Notes: generated by a model not told the origin, from the sequence alone. 64,000 nt of DNA from Macrobrachium rosenbergii (GCF_040412425.1 NC_089777.1:35192537-35256536); one strand, 5' to 3'; shown: positions 11,851 to 23,567, counted from the stretch's first letter. Program-made: numbers and translations.

Positions 11851-14800
11851 TGTGTTCATCTTAGAAGCTTCATGGAAAATAAAATTCATTTTACCAAAAA
11901 ACTGGTAATTAAAGGAATGTCGACCCTTTTGGTGGTTGTCCCAAAATGAATAATATAGTATTTAAATGCCAATGTTATAATTAGGAGTTAAAAAGGGTGA
12001 AGGGGCTAGTTGTGTTGTTGGTAAGACAGGTCATGCAGTAGACAAGAAATCTGTACTATTATACTAGCAGAAAAGTTTTGCATCTTGAATTCTTGAATGG
12101 TCTGTTTATAGAGTAAACTTGGTGATTATGTAAAAAGCTGAGGTGATTTTCAGTACTGTATTGAGTCGGAAGAGTGGAAAGGCATGAAGACATGGTGGGA
12201 TAACCTTTGACAGTGTTATGGCTGATTTTAGTTAGAAAGGAATGTGCTAAATCATTGCTTCAAAAAATATTTCTTTCAGTGCAGCACTATAAAATATTTC
12301 ACCAGCAACTAAATTTCCTAGTGCATTTTATGATTTTCATCTTTTCCTCCCTTATCTTTTGTTCACAGATGACAATTTGTCCCTTGTGTAAAATATGAGA
12401 TGTCTAATTTCGGAAGGGTTTATAGTACTTTCAGTGTTTTGGTACTAATGTTTAAAGAAAAATGTTAAAAAATTCACAGAAAAATTGCAGGTTTACATCT
12501 TGTTTATATAGACTGAAGTTGGTAATCAGCAATCTGAGCAAAACTAGTAATCTAGTATGGTAGAAATTTTTGGTAAATCTGATACTTTATTTTTATCATA
12601 TTTTTTGTGACAAGCTCGTCCAACAGAAGTTCCTCCTTCTTGAAAGAAACCAGCATTACTGAATTGATTAAATGAAGTGAGTCTAGGCATAACTGCTTTT
12701 CAGTTCTACATAGGCCTGTCATTTTAGGATTAGAAAGTTATCTTTGTTCTAAGCATTTGAAGGCACTTCATCATTAGTCCTCACTGTTTTTAATGACTGG
12801 GATAGATGGGAAATTAATTCTCTACTCTCTTTTCTGTGTTGAGCCTTTTGAGGCTGAATCACCATTTGGTATATGCACATTTTTAATGATTTATTGGGTC
12901 TCCCTGCTACTTCTGATCAACTGCTCCCCTCATCTTCCCATCATGTGTTCACATCATCACAATTTTTGAGATAGGCTATTTTTCAGCTGCTGGTCACAAA
13001 CTCCACCACTTCATGTGCATCATTTTCTTCCCACTGCAATTTGGTCATGAATCCTTTCACTGTATAGAGGCAGCTTTTCAAAATCTCTTACCTGTCAGGG
13101 CTCACTTTTCTGCTGCAAAGATTAGTATTGTACGGCCTTTGGCATGCATTATGTCTTTTCTATCTACTAATGAAATATTTTAATATAGCAGTAGAGTAGC
13201 AATCTTCAATTTATGCAGGCTGTTTTCAGGCTCTCGAGTACCTGCTTCGTGATCTAGTGTGTCGGAATAGGTAACAAATATTTCGTCTTCTAACGCCTGC
13301 TCTTTTACTAGAACATGGTGTTCCACCTCACTCCCTTCCCCATTTGCTCTTTAAAATATGGCCCATTAAAAATCTTTTAATCCATGTTTAGTTTGCAATC
13401 CTGAGCTTCTCTAGTGACACAATCTGATACTTTCAGCTCATGGTAGTGAGTTCACCCCCAACAACTTTCCCACAATGTTAGCATGGGCATTTTTTTTTAC
13501 TTTTCTTTTGCTTCCTCTCCAGTCATCAGTTTTTTTGCCTGTATTGATTTCCAGTTGTTGCCTTTTAACCAATTCTTTCTCTCATTCTGCTCTTATACTG
13601 TGCTAGGTTACCTGTATATAGCAACTCCAAGGAGAGACTTTCTGCAGTCTTTTGTTTCTCTGTTTACTGTACTGTATAGGCAACCAAAGTTTCAAGGTTG
13701 ACCTTAGATGGATACTAACATTCTTCTCATTCGTTGAACATACTTGCCATTGCCTTTATTCTAGGTGTTGTGGTACAATACATATTTAGCTCTTTGATAC
13801 CCTCTGCCTTCACAACTCATCAGTGTCTTGGTATTCAATATCTTCTCAAGACCTACAAATATTTCTTGTAATTTCTAACTCTCTGCATAGCATTTTCCTT
13901 GTAATTATTATACAATACCTTACTATAGAGAACTCTGTTGTTGACACCATGCCCAAGAAACTGATGATGATGGATTTCAACAAGGTTGATTAGGCACCTT
14001 GCATATTTTTACAGTATGTCCAAGCAATGGTATTCCCTAAATTTTCAGCATTAATCATGCCCTTTTCTTGTCTGTATGTATTATTGTCATAATTTTTTAC
14101 CATTCGTCTTCTATACATTTCTTCATTAGGTTTTCATATATTTTAGTCAATGATTGGTTCACTAGTTGGATTTAGCACACTTGTAATTCAAGATGGCCCT
14201 TGGTGATTTTCCCCTTTTCATATTCACTAACTGTTTTAACCTTTCTAGTGGTGTATTCTTTATAATGGAACATCAAATTTGTATTGGGTCTTCCTTCAGA
14301 TGATTTTCAAAATTGCCTCAAAATTAGCATTGAGCTGCTTTTCAATTTTTACTCCTCTTCATCCTCTCCCATCTATGTTATATTTTCAGAGCCATTTTCC
14401 TCCTAAATATTTTCAGTTTTTACTTATGGTGTATCACAATTGATTGCATTCCTTTCAACTAATCTTCACTCTTTTCATCTGTCTTTTAGCCTTCCTCCTC
14501 TTTTCACTGATTACAAGTCTATCATCTTTGCTGTCCTCTTCCAGAGCTTGAAGGCTGGCTATTTTATTCCTCTCTTGATAACCCATCCTCAGTGTCAAAC
14601 CATACACCTTCTTGATTGTATTTTCCTTAAACTTTTTCTTGATAAATATTTTTTACTTTTCTCATTTTTCAGTTTCCATGCTTTTATTTTTTTGACATTT
14701 TGTTTTATATATTTCACTGTCAAATCAGTTCAGAAGTCTACATTGTATTAAGCATGCCATACTTGCACAATATTTACATAAACATTGCTGTATATTACAG

Positions 14801-15591
14801 AATGAAAACAGGAGATGCAATGTAAATTCTTTATTGCATCTTGATAGATAAAGAAGTATTTTGGTTGTGAAGAATGCGATAGCACTGTATCCTTTAGTCT
14901 AATATAGAATCATTTCTATCTCTGCCTAACCTGCATGCTTTTTATGTCTGTTTGCTCAACTCACTCTTGGATGAGTAGAATAAAATGACTGTGCAGTAGT
15001 TATACTTGAAAAGTTATCTTGTCTCATTTAAGTGTGTACAGTATTATGATAACTGTCTCAATATGTCTACCTGATGTGAAGGACTTATTTACAAATAAAA
15101 TATTAATCTAATGTACTTGGCTGAGACATGTTTTGATATGTTACTTTCAAGAATTAATCTACTTGGACGAGGTGTTGCATTGTTGTAAGTGACTTAAATA
15201 GACTTTTTACTGTCCCTGAAAGCATAATTGTATTTGTGACAATGCACTCTTTGGGTATTTACTAATAAGGATTTAGTTTGCCATGTCCCTTGGTTTAATT
15301 TTTGTACTATGTGGTTAATGGGATGCATTTTTAAAACCTTTTATTATTATTCCCCCTTTCTTTCTGAACTAGTTTTCTTCTATTCCAAGTTATGACAATC
15401 CATTTTGCCCTCTTTTCATTGTCTTCAGTGTTAAATGACCAATACCAGTAGGGATCAGTAAAGTACAGTGACTTTATTATCTTAACAGCCTAAATTTATT
15501 TTTCAACAATAATTTAAATATTCTTCTTTATTTCAGTTGAATATCAAAACAATGATTAACTAACCTGAATCTGTTAATATAGTTATATTTT
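11851..15591. other. No recognisable gene
   Basis: A long AT-rich stretch. From about 12.9 to 14.7 kb the forward strand is markedly pyrimidine-rich and somewhat less AT-biased. This could be an old reverse-strand retroelement, but no motif confirmed it. The forward open frame at 14440-14751 is Phe/Leu-rich and looks like chance. Confidence 0.35.
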
Positions 15592-15950
15592 GTGATTTAC
15601 TAGCAATTAGTTTTGTATAGTATATTGTTTTTGAAGTATCCATTTCTCATAGGGTGCAACGTAAATCTTTACATAACCTTAGTCGTTTTAATTTTTGTGA
15701 TTTACTTGCAATTAGTTTTGTATAGTATATTGTTTTTAAAGTATCCATTTCTCCATGGGTGCACTCTGTGGGTATTACTAAAAGGTGGTTACATAACTTT
15801 TGACTGTTTTAACCTTTTTTTATGATTTACTTGCACGTTTAGTTTTGTATAGTATATTCTTTTTAGTCCAACCACTCCATCCATTTCTCATTGGGTTAAA
15901 TGACCAAAAGTATTCACATAACCTTGACTGTTTTAATTTTTGCACTGTTG
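15592..15950 (+). repeat. Tandem repeat, three units of about 106-125 bp
   Basis: Units begin with (G/A)TGATTTACT(A/T)GCA at about 15592, 15697 and 15822. Each contains TTTTGTATAGTATATT, then a TATCCATTTCTC-like segment, then an ACATAACCTT...CTGTTTTAA tail. Units differ by small indels, so the array is old. A further degenerate echo (TGGCACCA(T/A)GGCTGGTT) continues at 15949 and 16022. Confidence 0.85.
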
Positions 15951-16204
15951 GCACCATGGCTGGTTGAAAATGGCAATTCATTATGCAACAAAATTTTTAT
16001 TGACTCAACTGATTTGTGTGTTGCTGGCACCAAGGCTGGTTTGAATATTAATAGCAAAGTTAAGTGTTTAAACAAGTAATGTGACATGAAACACCATTTG
16101 CAGGTCAACATCAAAATTGCCTAAAGTATTTGCATAACCTTACTGTTTTATTTTTATATGTTGGCACTTAATGTGGTTGAAAACTTTGCAATTAATATAA
16201 CAAA

Positions 16205-16490
16205 ATTGTCATTACAGATTATTTCTTTTATGTGCTGCTCTGAATATTAAGAGTTCCTGTTTGACATAAAAACATCACCATTTGTCTAAGAAAATTGTCT
16301 AGTATGGAATGTTATTTTACCATCCTTAATGGAACGGTTGAGGTAATATAAATATAATGAACATTGTCATTACAGATTATTCTTTTATGTGCTGCTCTGA
16401 GGAAGAGTCCTCTTGACATAAAACATCACCTGTCTAAGAACACTGCGGTATGGAAGGTATTTTACCATCCCGTGGACGGTAGAGGTGGAG
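16205..16490 (+). repeat. Direct duplication of about 158 bp
   Basis: The segment from 16205 (ATTGTCATTACAGATTAT, then TTATGTGCTGCTCTGA) is repeated from 16363 in the same order. Both copies run through GACATAAA(A)ACATCACC and end in a TTTTACCATCC stretch. The copies have diverged by substitutions and small deletions. Fainter echoes continue to about 16.85 kb. Confidence 0.85.
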
Positions 16491-18141
16491 TCATTGTCAA
16501 GTAGAGGGCCATTGCTAAAGCAAGGGGCAGGATATCTTGATAAATGATACAGATTCTTCACAGATGGGTTACTTTTCTCGTAAGTCCATATAATGCTTAA
16601 TGTCTACGAACCTACCTGGTATGGGAACAAGGAGTCTTAATCCTCTAGCTGATATGGGAGGCAGATGAAGGGTAGATTAGAGGGGCCATCACTAAAGCAG
16701 TAATTGGCTTTTTGACTGGTTGTCTTAGGTTCTTCATTTGTGGATAATGACAAGAAATCCATTATAAAGTAAATTCACCATTTGAGAACATTACATGACA
16801 AGGTAGTGCCTATTACTGAGATGATATGGGATGTGGATCAGATGAACATCAAATCAGTGTGGCCACTTTCTACCAAAATTATTTTCTTGTACTGGTTGCA
16901 GTTGCCAATTGTGTTTGTTTGATGAGAGCTAAAGACTGCTTGAACCATATATACAGTCAGTTGATAAAATGTAAATGACACTCCATGCAGTTAGTTAGTT
17001 TAACCACTAGTGTCAAGATGTGTTAGTGGTTTTCTGTAATAGATTGGTCACTTTACATATTACATCTTTTTACACAGGCAATTCAAAGGTTGAAGGTGTC
17101 TATGATCTTTTGTGATTTGAAAAAAGTTAAAATATATTTATCCTCTCTGTTAAGAGCCCTTGGATATGCTTATTTAGATCATTTACTACTTGACACTTAA
17201 AACAATGGCTTTAAATGCAGCAGATTATCAGTTTGTGTCAGAGGCACACCAAAACAGTGAGTGTCACATGATCTAATTTATTTTAAATAGCTGTTTCAAG
17301 GGCTATATGACAATGTAAGTAAATAAACAGCTCAGAGGAAAGTGTCCTTAGTTAACTAGATATTTCAAGACAAATATGTACAGTACATTTGAGTTTTGGG
17401 TAACTGTAGGGGGCTAAGAGAAATGTGGAGTATCACTTTAAAGAGATTTATTAACAAAGAAATTGTACAGGGAAAGAAAGGATTATTATTAATTACTCTT
17501 TGCAAAAAGTTCTAAAGAGAAACCATACCACCACTTTCAGAACCATAGCATACTAGACAACTTGTAGACATGAACATTCAATCTAAGACAGAGAGAAGGG
17601 AGAAAATGTTCTCACACAATTATACTAGGCTAAACTTTGTACATGATAGTAGAAAATGTTGAAAAGAAAACCTTTAATACTAAAAACCTAAAACTAGTTA
17701 AATTAAAATTATTGTTGTGGGCAAAACAACTTTTTAATTCTACACAAGCATAGTTTCCCATTAGTTAATATAAATGTTTAAATGGGCCCCTTGCTAAATG
17801 TCAAAATCTTCATTAAGCCTCGTTTATTTATTCCACAGAAAGGAAAGAAACCTGCTTTAGTCATGGATCCTCAGCCCTCAGAATACACAGTTCATGAAGA
17901 CAACAGAGCCTAGTAGATGTGGCATCTCTAGATGCCTTCAGTAGAAGTGTATTGTCCTGGCAGCGGCAAGTTACTCACTAACAGCAGTTGGAAGTACCTC
18001 CAGCACGAAGACACACAAACAAGGCTGCCAGAAGACGAAGCGTCTTGGCCATCTGACTGATGAGCTGAGCAGTCAAAACAGCCTCTCCTCTCCTCAGGAC
18101 TACACCTTAGCAAGGATGCTGAATGTGGAAATCGGACTATA
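16491..18141. other. No recognisable gene
   Basis: AT-rich sequence with no supported frame. Weak similarity to the preceding duplicated unit continues to about 16.85 kb. Confidence 0.4.
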
Positions 18142-18239
18142 CAGGGTGCTTTAAAAGTCTGTCAAATATCATTTAAAAGTTAACACACTTAAATTTTAAA
18201 ATTCACAGAAGAAAACTGGTTTCTTTTCATGTCATTCAC

Positions 18240-19282
18240 AAAATGAAGTCATTTTGCATCTTAGAATAATCTAGTTTCGTACAACTTTCTCCAACCAGGA
18301 ACCAGACAAGTCTCCATTTTGAATTGGCATGCAAAATTTGTGGAGGGGTCGTGTTGTGCTCGTTGAAGAGAACAGGGCTCCCCTCAACTTCAGATGATAC
18401 AGTTGAACAAGCCTTTTCGCACGGCCCCCAGAAATTAGAATAGCCAGTCAAGAACTACTGTTTGGAGTGTCTTAAGGAGATTGGCTGCAGTTCACACCAT
18501 ACAAGCTGCAATTGGTTCAACACTTTCCAAGACACTGAAATCCATTTGCCATGAATTTTGCACAGAAAAGCTAAGGCTTGAAAGAGTATGGACTTAAGAC
18601 CGGCTTGTTTTCAGCGATGAGGTGACCTTCAACGCAAGTGACAAAGTTAACAAGCATAACAACACACATGGGGAACTGAGAACTCATGTAACCCATGAGC
18701 ATGTGCAAGATTCATTCCCCTAAAGTAAACTAGTGACATGTCAGTTGGAACATGTGTAAGTACCATTCTTCTTAGAAGGAACCGTCAATGGTGAAGTGTA
18801 CCTTGCCATGCTGCTAAACTGGTTGATGGAAAAATTGCATGAGGAGTCTGCAAACTTCGTTTTCAAACATGAGGTGGTCTGCAAACTTCATTTTCAAACA
18901 TGAGGTGGTCTGCAAACTTCATTTTCAAACATGAGGTGGTCTGCAAACTTCGTTTTCAAACATGATGGGCACCAGGTCACTGGAGACTTTCTGAAAAACC
19001 ACTCTGTCTAATAGAGGGGTCAAACATTCTGGACAGACTACAGTAATTACATGTTCCTGCAATGGGTCTCCAGCCCTCACACCATGTGACTTCCTCCTCT
19101 TAGGGTATGTGAAAGGCCTTGTGCACGTACCTCCCCTTTCCTGAGAAGTGGATGATCTAAGACTAGAATAACTGAAGCCTTAGCAACTGTCAACGCTATG
19201 CTTTGTCGCGTTTGGCAAGAATTGGATCATATTTTGGATGTGTGTTATGTGACCCATGGCACTCACATTGAACACCTGTAAA
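18240..19282 (+). pseudogene. Mariner-type transposase relic (DDE/D family)
   Basis: Recognisable blocks appear in order across changing frames: a helix-turn-helix remnant (RIASQEL, then PYKLQL near 18510), the first catalytic block LVFSDEVTFNA (about 18605), VNGEVYLAML (about 18790), the second catalytic block FVFKHDGHQV (about 18953), LTPCDFLLLGYVKG (about 19077), and the C-terminal RVWQELDHILDVCYVTHG (about 19208). This order and the LTPCDF motif match the mariner-like transposases often paired with a DUF4817-type helix-turn-helix. The frame changes repeatedly and stops are present, so it is non-functional. A four-copy 31-bp repeat interrupts the gene just before the second catalytic block. 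Confidence 0.85.
18846..18969 (+). repeat. 31-bp minisatellite inside the transposase, four copies
   Basis: The unit starting GTCTGCAAACTTC begins at 18846, 18877, 18908 and 18939. The copies are nearly identical, differing at a G/A position. One unit is expected from the transposase alignment, so three are extra. Three extra units add 93 bp, a multiple of three, although each unit alone shifts the frame. The near-identity suggests expansion after the gene had died. Confidence 0.92.
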
Positions 19283-19376
19283 CCTGTATAGAAATGTGGA
19301 AATATTAGCTTTAATTGTTTTGAGATCCTCAACAGTGATATACAGTGTCGTAATTGTAACACTTTCGAAAACCCTG

Positions 19377-20389
19377 TATGTAGTCTGAATGTAAGCTCCA
19401 ATCTCCAGAACACACAACATCCTCCTCCTCGGCTGATGTCATTGCCAGTAAACTGCATACTTGACTTTACAATAGAAGAATTTCAAAATTCTATATTTAC
19501 GTTAAATAGCACAAGACTCACTAGGGTTTAAAATATTGTATGTTAAAACATCTGCTGGACAGAATGGTTTTAGAATATTTTACATAACTGATATACTGTA
19601 ACCTATCTGGCATAAATTTAGTTTAAAAATATAAATATCAAGATTACATCCCAAGTACTGTACATCCTAACTTGAAAAGAAAAGTTGGGTTTAACTATGA
19701 GAAATCATGAAAAAAAGAAACATGGAAAAAGTGAGGCATCCAAAATTTTATTTTTTGCCATGGGTTGCTGGTTGATAGTTTTGGTTAGTCAATCTCCCAG
19801 CCATACTCATTGTGGTTATTTTCCTCCATCTTGGTGGTTTAAATACTTTGAAATCAAACACTTCTCTAAATTATTTTGGCTAGTCTGAAGCTCCCAGCAG
19901 CACTCATTGTAGTTCTTATCTTCCACCATCTTAGTTCTTCTCACACAATAATCATACACTTCACTGTAAAATAAGAGAAAATCATAACTTAGCAAATGTT
20001 TCATAACTTGCTACTAACTTAAAATGAATTAACATTTAGACTGATGAATTAAAGTGAGGATAAAAATACAAAAGAAAAGGGTTGTGTTTAAATGACCTTT
20101 CCAAGCTACCTGTGGATTATTTCTCTCACAAGCAGATGATAGTGGCATTTGACCTAGTCTTATTTCTTTGCCCGAGGATAGTCATCAGAAAACTATTATG
20201 GAAAATGTCAAGATATTTAATACGTAAAAACATGTATTTAATGTCTTACTATTTGAAATATGACTGAAATATGACAAGTATATTGGATGCAAGGTAATAA
20301 TGATAATGATTCTTGTTGTGGAAGATTTTGGGGACACTGGGTGGCCAGTTCCCTTATATTGAAGAGTTCTCTGAGTAATATGGTGGAAC
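19377..20389. other. No recognisable feature
   Basis: AT-rich sequence between the mariner-type transposon and the gypsy-class element. It contains (A/C)CCATCTTGGTGGTT-like words at 19826 and 19925 that hint at a short duplication. No gene is visible. Confidence 0.4.
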
Positions 20390-20823
20390 TATCAAATTAT
20401 GTTGTATTGAAGTGGTTTCCCCAACAGTGGTATTGTCTGCTCCCCTGGTGGAGGTCAGGTTGAAATTTCCTGAGTTATGACCGTTTGACAGAGTTAGCGG
20501 TTGTAGATGTACTGCCTGGGAGGCATCGATGGTAGGGTAATGACATGGTAGATGCTGAAGGTCACGAAATATTCCCAATACTGTCGGTCCATGCTTACCC
20601 AGTGGCAGTGACAACCAGCGCTGCAGCAAGAGCCGCTAATCTGATCCAGGAGGATAATGAAGATGACTTGTTGTTAAATAGTTTAGAAGTAGATGTAGAG
20701 CAACCCGGGTCTGTAGATAGTAGTGGTGGTGGTACCTCTTTAAAACCTGATTGGGATAGGTCAGCCTTTATAAATGCACAGAAGCAAGAATTTAACTTTG
20801 AATTGGGTGATGATTGGACTTAA
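20390..20823 (+). pseudogene. Protease C-terminal tail and Pol linker of the Gmr1-like element
   Basis: The open frame 20545-20823 reads NDMVDAEGHEIFPILS followed by VAVTTSAAARAA and an acidic linker. It ends with DRSAFINAQKQEF, then a TAA. The pattern of a GND-like motif, then a short Val-rich stretch and TTxAAAR, is what follows the aspartic protease in Gmr1-like Pol proteins and leads into the integrase zinc finger. Faint, frame-shifted protease sequence extends upstream to about 20390. The protease active-site triplet itself is not visible, so the 5' part is deleted or decayed. Confidence 0.65.
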
Positions 20824-20910
20824 CTAAGCCTAAATTTATATTAATTAATAGTTTGTTGTATAGGTTGAGTCGTCCTAAACTACTGATAATCCGAATCAGA
20901 CTACCAGAAT

Positions 20911-21540
20911 TGAGCAAATTGTTGTTCCCTCTCATTTTCGTGATTTTGTATTGAATATTGCTCATCAAGATTCTTTTCAGGTCACTTCAGTGTAGGAAGA
21001 CCTTTCAGAAATTAGCTGAACCTCCATTTTTTGGTGGCCTGGATTAAAATTCTGTGAAGAAATTTTAAAGGAGTGTGAAATTTGTCAGGTTATGGGTAAA
21101 CCTAACCAACTAATCCCTAAAGCCGTTTAAACCCTATCCCTGCGATTGGGAACCTTTTTCAGAGATAGTGGTGGATGTAGTTGGTCCACTTCCCAAGACC
21201 AAGTCAGGTTGTATGTATATGCTTACATGGTAGTAGATAGAGCCTCTAGGTTTCCTGCAGCGTTTCCTTTTGAAAACTGCGGATTACCTCAAGAGTAGTA
21301 TTTGAAAAACTAATTGATTATTTTTCTAGGTATGGTCTTCCTCAAAAATAATTCAAACTGATTGTGGTACAAATTTTACCAGTAAAGAACAGTAAGTGTG
21401 CTGAACTGGCCATTCAGCACATTACTAGTGTACCGTATCATCCTGAAAGTCAAGGGGTGGTTAAAAGGTTTCACCAGACCCTTAAATCAATTTTAAAGAA
21501 GCATTGTTACGGTAAGCAAGGGGATGAATGGGATAACAAG
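20911..21540 (+). pseudogene. Integrase zinc-binding and catalytic core, decayed
   Basis: The start reads SHFRDFVLNIAHQD, with the histidine pair damaged, followed by FWWPGL and CEICQ, the Cys pair of the HHCC finger (about 21074). The first catalytic Asp lies in EIVVDVVGPLPKTKSG (Asp codon about 21174). The second lies in IIQTDCGTNFTSK (about 21360). The expected catalytic Glu of the HPESQGxxERFHQT motif is replaced by Lys (VVKRFHQTLKS, codon about 21463), at the correct DD35E spacing. At least four frame changes and several stops occur. Integrase would insert the cDNA into the host genome, but this copy cannot. Confidence 0.8.
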
Positions 21541-22507
21541 TGATGATTGTATTTTTCAGTTTTTTGCCCTTCGTAATCATCCAAATGTGTCCACAGGTGT
21601 TGCTCCGTTTGAGTTAGTTTTTGGACATAAAATTCGTGGACCGTTGAATATTCTTTGTGAAATACTGAGTGGGAGACATATAAAGGAAAAAATGAAAATT
21701 GTTGATTACATGTATAATTTACAGGCGAAGTTGGGTAATGCTTGGAAGTTCGCCCAAGAAAATCTGAGTTCTTCCCAGGCAGCAATGAAAAATATTTTTG
21801 ATAAGAAAGTTAAAGCACCCTCGTTTGACCCAGGAGAATTGGTGTTGGTTCTCAGTACAGACCCTGATAATTTTCTGGAACCTAGATATAAGGGGCCTTG
21901 GAAGGTTTTGAGAAAATTGTCAGAGGTCAATTATGAAATTGAAGCTCCAGGTACTCGGCGCAAGTGTAGAATTTTTCATATAAATAGATTGAAGACTTAT
22001 CATTGTAAAAGTGTGGATCCTCTTGCAATTGTTTATGAACCTGTTGTTACTAATAATATTGTTTTACCTCCAGATGATTGTGATGACTTAATGTGTCAGG
22101 TACCCTCAGATGCTTTGATGGGCAACATGCAAAACTTAGAGGTGTTACGTGAGGGTTTAAATAATTTGGATCATAATCAAAAGGCAGATGTACTTAATTT
22201 AATACATTCATTTCCAGACTTGTTTCAGGACTCCCCAGGTCAAACTCGTTTTCTTAGCCACGATGTCGACGTGGGAAATGCTTCCCCCATCAAACAGAGT
22301 CCGTACAGGTTAAACCCCACTAAGAGAGCTATAGTGGAGGCTGAAATTAAGTACATGCTCGATCACGACCTCATTCAACCTTCGGTAAGTCCATGGAGCT
22401 CCCCAATTGTCTTGGTAAAGAAGCCTGATGGGAGTTTCAGGATGTGCATGGAAATAAAGGTGAATGCACATAGTTTAAAAATGACTCTTTTCCTTACCGT
22501 GAATTGA
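21524..22507 (+). CDS. Integrase C-terminus fused to RT N-terminus (open, 327 codons)
   Basis: The frame opens in the last integrase core helix (FFALRNHPNVSTGVAPFELVFGH, in part). It runs through the integrase GPY/F domain (YKGPWKVLRKLS and RRKCRIFHINRLKTYH, about codons 125-160) and an acidic spacer. It then enters the RT leader FPDLFQDSPGQT (about codon 232), with HDVDVG and PYRLNP. It reaches the first RT block WSSPIVLVKKPDGSFRMC (about codon 292) before a frameshift ends it at 22507. The uninterrupted join of integrase to RT is direct proof of the domain order. It is not a splice of two separate elements, because the frame is continuous. The first Met codon is internal to the original Pol and is not a true start. 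Confidence 0.85.
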   Translation: MNGITSDDCIFQFFALRNHPNVSTGVAPFELVFGHKIRGPLNILCEILSGRHIKEKMKIVDYMYNLQAKLGNAWKFAQENLSSSQAAMKNIFDKKVKAPSFDPGELVLVLSTDPDNFLEPRYKGPWKVLRKLSEVNYEIEAPGTRRKCRIFHINRLKTYHCKSVDPLAIVYEPVVTNNIVLPPDDCDDLMCQVPSDALMGNMQNLEVLREGLNNLDHNQKADVLNLIHSFPDLFQDSPGQTRFLSHDVDVGNASPIKQSPYRLNPTKRAIVEAEIKYMLDHDLIQPSVSPWSSPIVLVKKPDGSFRMCMEIKVNAHSLKMTLFLTVN

Positions 22508-23531
22508 TGATTGTCTCGATCAGATTGGGTCTGCCCAATTTATCACGAAGTTAGATTTATTAAAAGGGTATTGGCAGGTCCCTTTATCTGGTAGAGCCCG
22601 TGAAGTCTGCCTTTGTAACACCTTTTGGTCTGTACGAGTGCAAGGTAATGCCTTTTGGAATGAAAAATGCGGCTTGTACTTTCCAAAGGTTAATGAATAG
22701 AGTTATATGTGGTCTTGAGGGAACTGAAATTTATATTGACGACCTTGTGGTCTATAGTAATGATTAAAAACTCATGAAATTAGGTTAAAGAAAGTTTTTG
22801 AAAGGTTGAGAGCATGGGTTTGGTTATAAACTTAGCCAAGTGTGAGTTTGGCAAAGCTAAGGTTGTTTTTTTGGGGCATGAGGTCGGTTTAGGGCAGGTG
22901 GCTCCCAAACAGGCAAATCTTGAAGCGATCATGAATTTGAAAAGTCCTGGAAATGTCCGTGAGGTAAGGCGGGTCTTGGGTATGACGGGATATTACCGCA
23001 GGTTTATAAAAAATTTTCAGATCTTGCTCAACCTCTGACTCAATTATTAGAAAAAGGTCGTAAATTTTTGTGGACTTCCCAGTGTGAGGAAGCGTTTAAT
23101 AACTTGAAAACAGTCCTGATGTCGAATCCCATTTTGTCCTCCCCAAACTTTCAAGAACCTTTTATTGTAGCGGTAGATGCTAGTGATGTAGGTATAGGTG
23201 GTGTATTGTTTCAGCGGGGTACTGATGGGGAAGTACATCCTGTATCTTATTTTAGTAAAAAACTCCTACCCGCTGAAAAGAGGTATTCTACCATAGAAAA
23301 GAAGCTCTGGCATTGGTTCGATCTCTAGTACATTTTAAGCCTTATGTGACTAATTTTACCTTTCCCATACAGATTTGGACGGACCATAACCCATTAGTAT
23401 TTATTGAGAGGATGAAGGGGGCTAACCAAAGAATATTGCGTTGGGCACTTCAGTTACAAGAGTTCAATCTGAACATCCAACATGTGAAAGGTTCCGAGAA
23501 TAGGATCCCTGATGCTCTTTCAAGGGCTTGA
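22508..23531 (+). pseudogene. RT catalytic core and RNase H of the Gmr1-like element
   Basis: After the frameshift the RT reads DDCLDQIGSAQFITKLDLL with KGYWQVPL (motif A). It then reads TPFGLYECKVMPFGMKNA and the catalytic YIDD box at 22732-22743. The thumb is NLAKCEFGKAKVVFLGHEVG with GMTGYYRRFIKNF. RNase H follows from 23068: VAVDASDVGIGGVLFQ, YSTIEKK, IWTDHNPLVFIERM and the terminal ENRIPDALSRA, then TGA at 23529-23531. RT and RNase H catalytic motifs are therefore still readable. Frameshifts near 22590, 22770, 23030 and 23320 break the frame. The Pol ending immediately after RNase H agrees with integrase lying upstream. Confidence 0.85.
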
Positions 23532-23567
23532 ATTAGTCGGGTTTTGTTGGACATGTTCTTCCTAGTA

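Larger units (their letters stand above)
18142..19376 (+). mobile_element. Mariner-type DNA transposon, inactive, about 1.23 kb
   Basis: The ends are imperfect inverted repeats: CAGGGTGCTTTAAAAGT at 18142 against the reverse complement of ACTTTCGAAAACCCTG ending 19376. Each end is flanked by TA (18140-18141 and 19377-19378), the target duplication expected for the Tc1/mariner superfamily. The interior carries a forward-strand transposase relic with all three catalytic-region blocks in order. The length is normal for a mariner, so the element is near full length but mutated. Confidence 0.85.
20390..23531 (+). mobile_element. Ty3/gypsy-class retrotransposon with integrase before RT (Gmr1-like), defective
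   Basis: The order read along the forward strand is: protease tail and linker (20390-20823), integrase zinc finger and catalytic core (about 20910-21540), integrase C-terminus continuous with the RT N-terminus in one open frame (21524-22507), RT core (22508-23040), and RNase H (23068-23531) ending in the typical PDALSRA. Normal gypsy elements place integrase after RNase H. The copia-like order in a gypsy-class polymerase is the hallmark of the Gmr1 group, first described in deuterostomes. Gag and a 5' LTR are not detectable upstream. Many frameshifts and stops show it is dead. Confidence 0.85.

Noticed and set aside
14440..14751. Forward open frame of 103 codons, Phe/Leu-rich, looks membrane-like
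   Set aside because: The hydrophobicity comes from T-rich sequence. No conserved motif or gene context.
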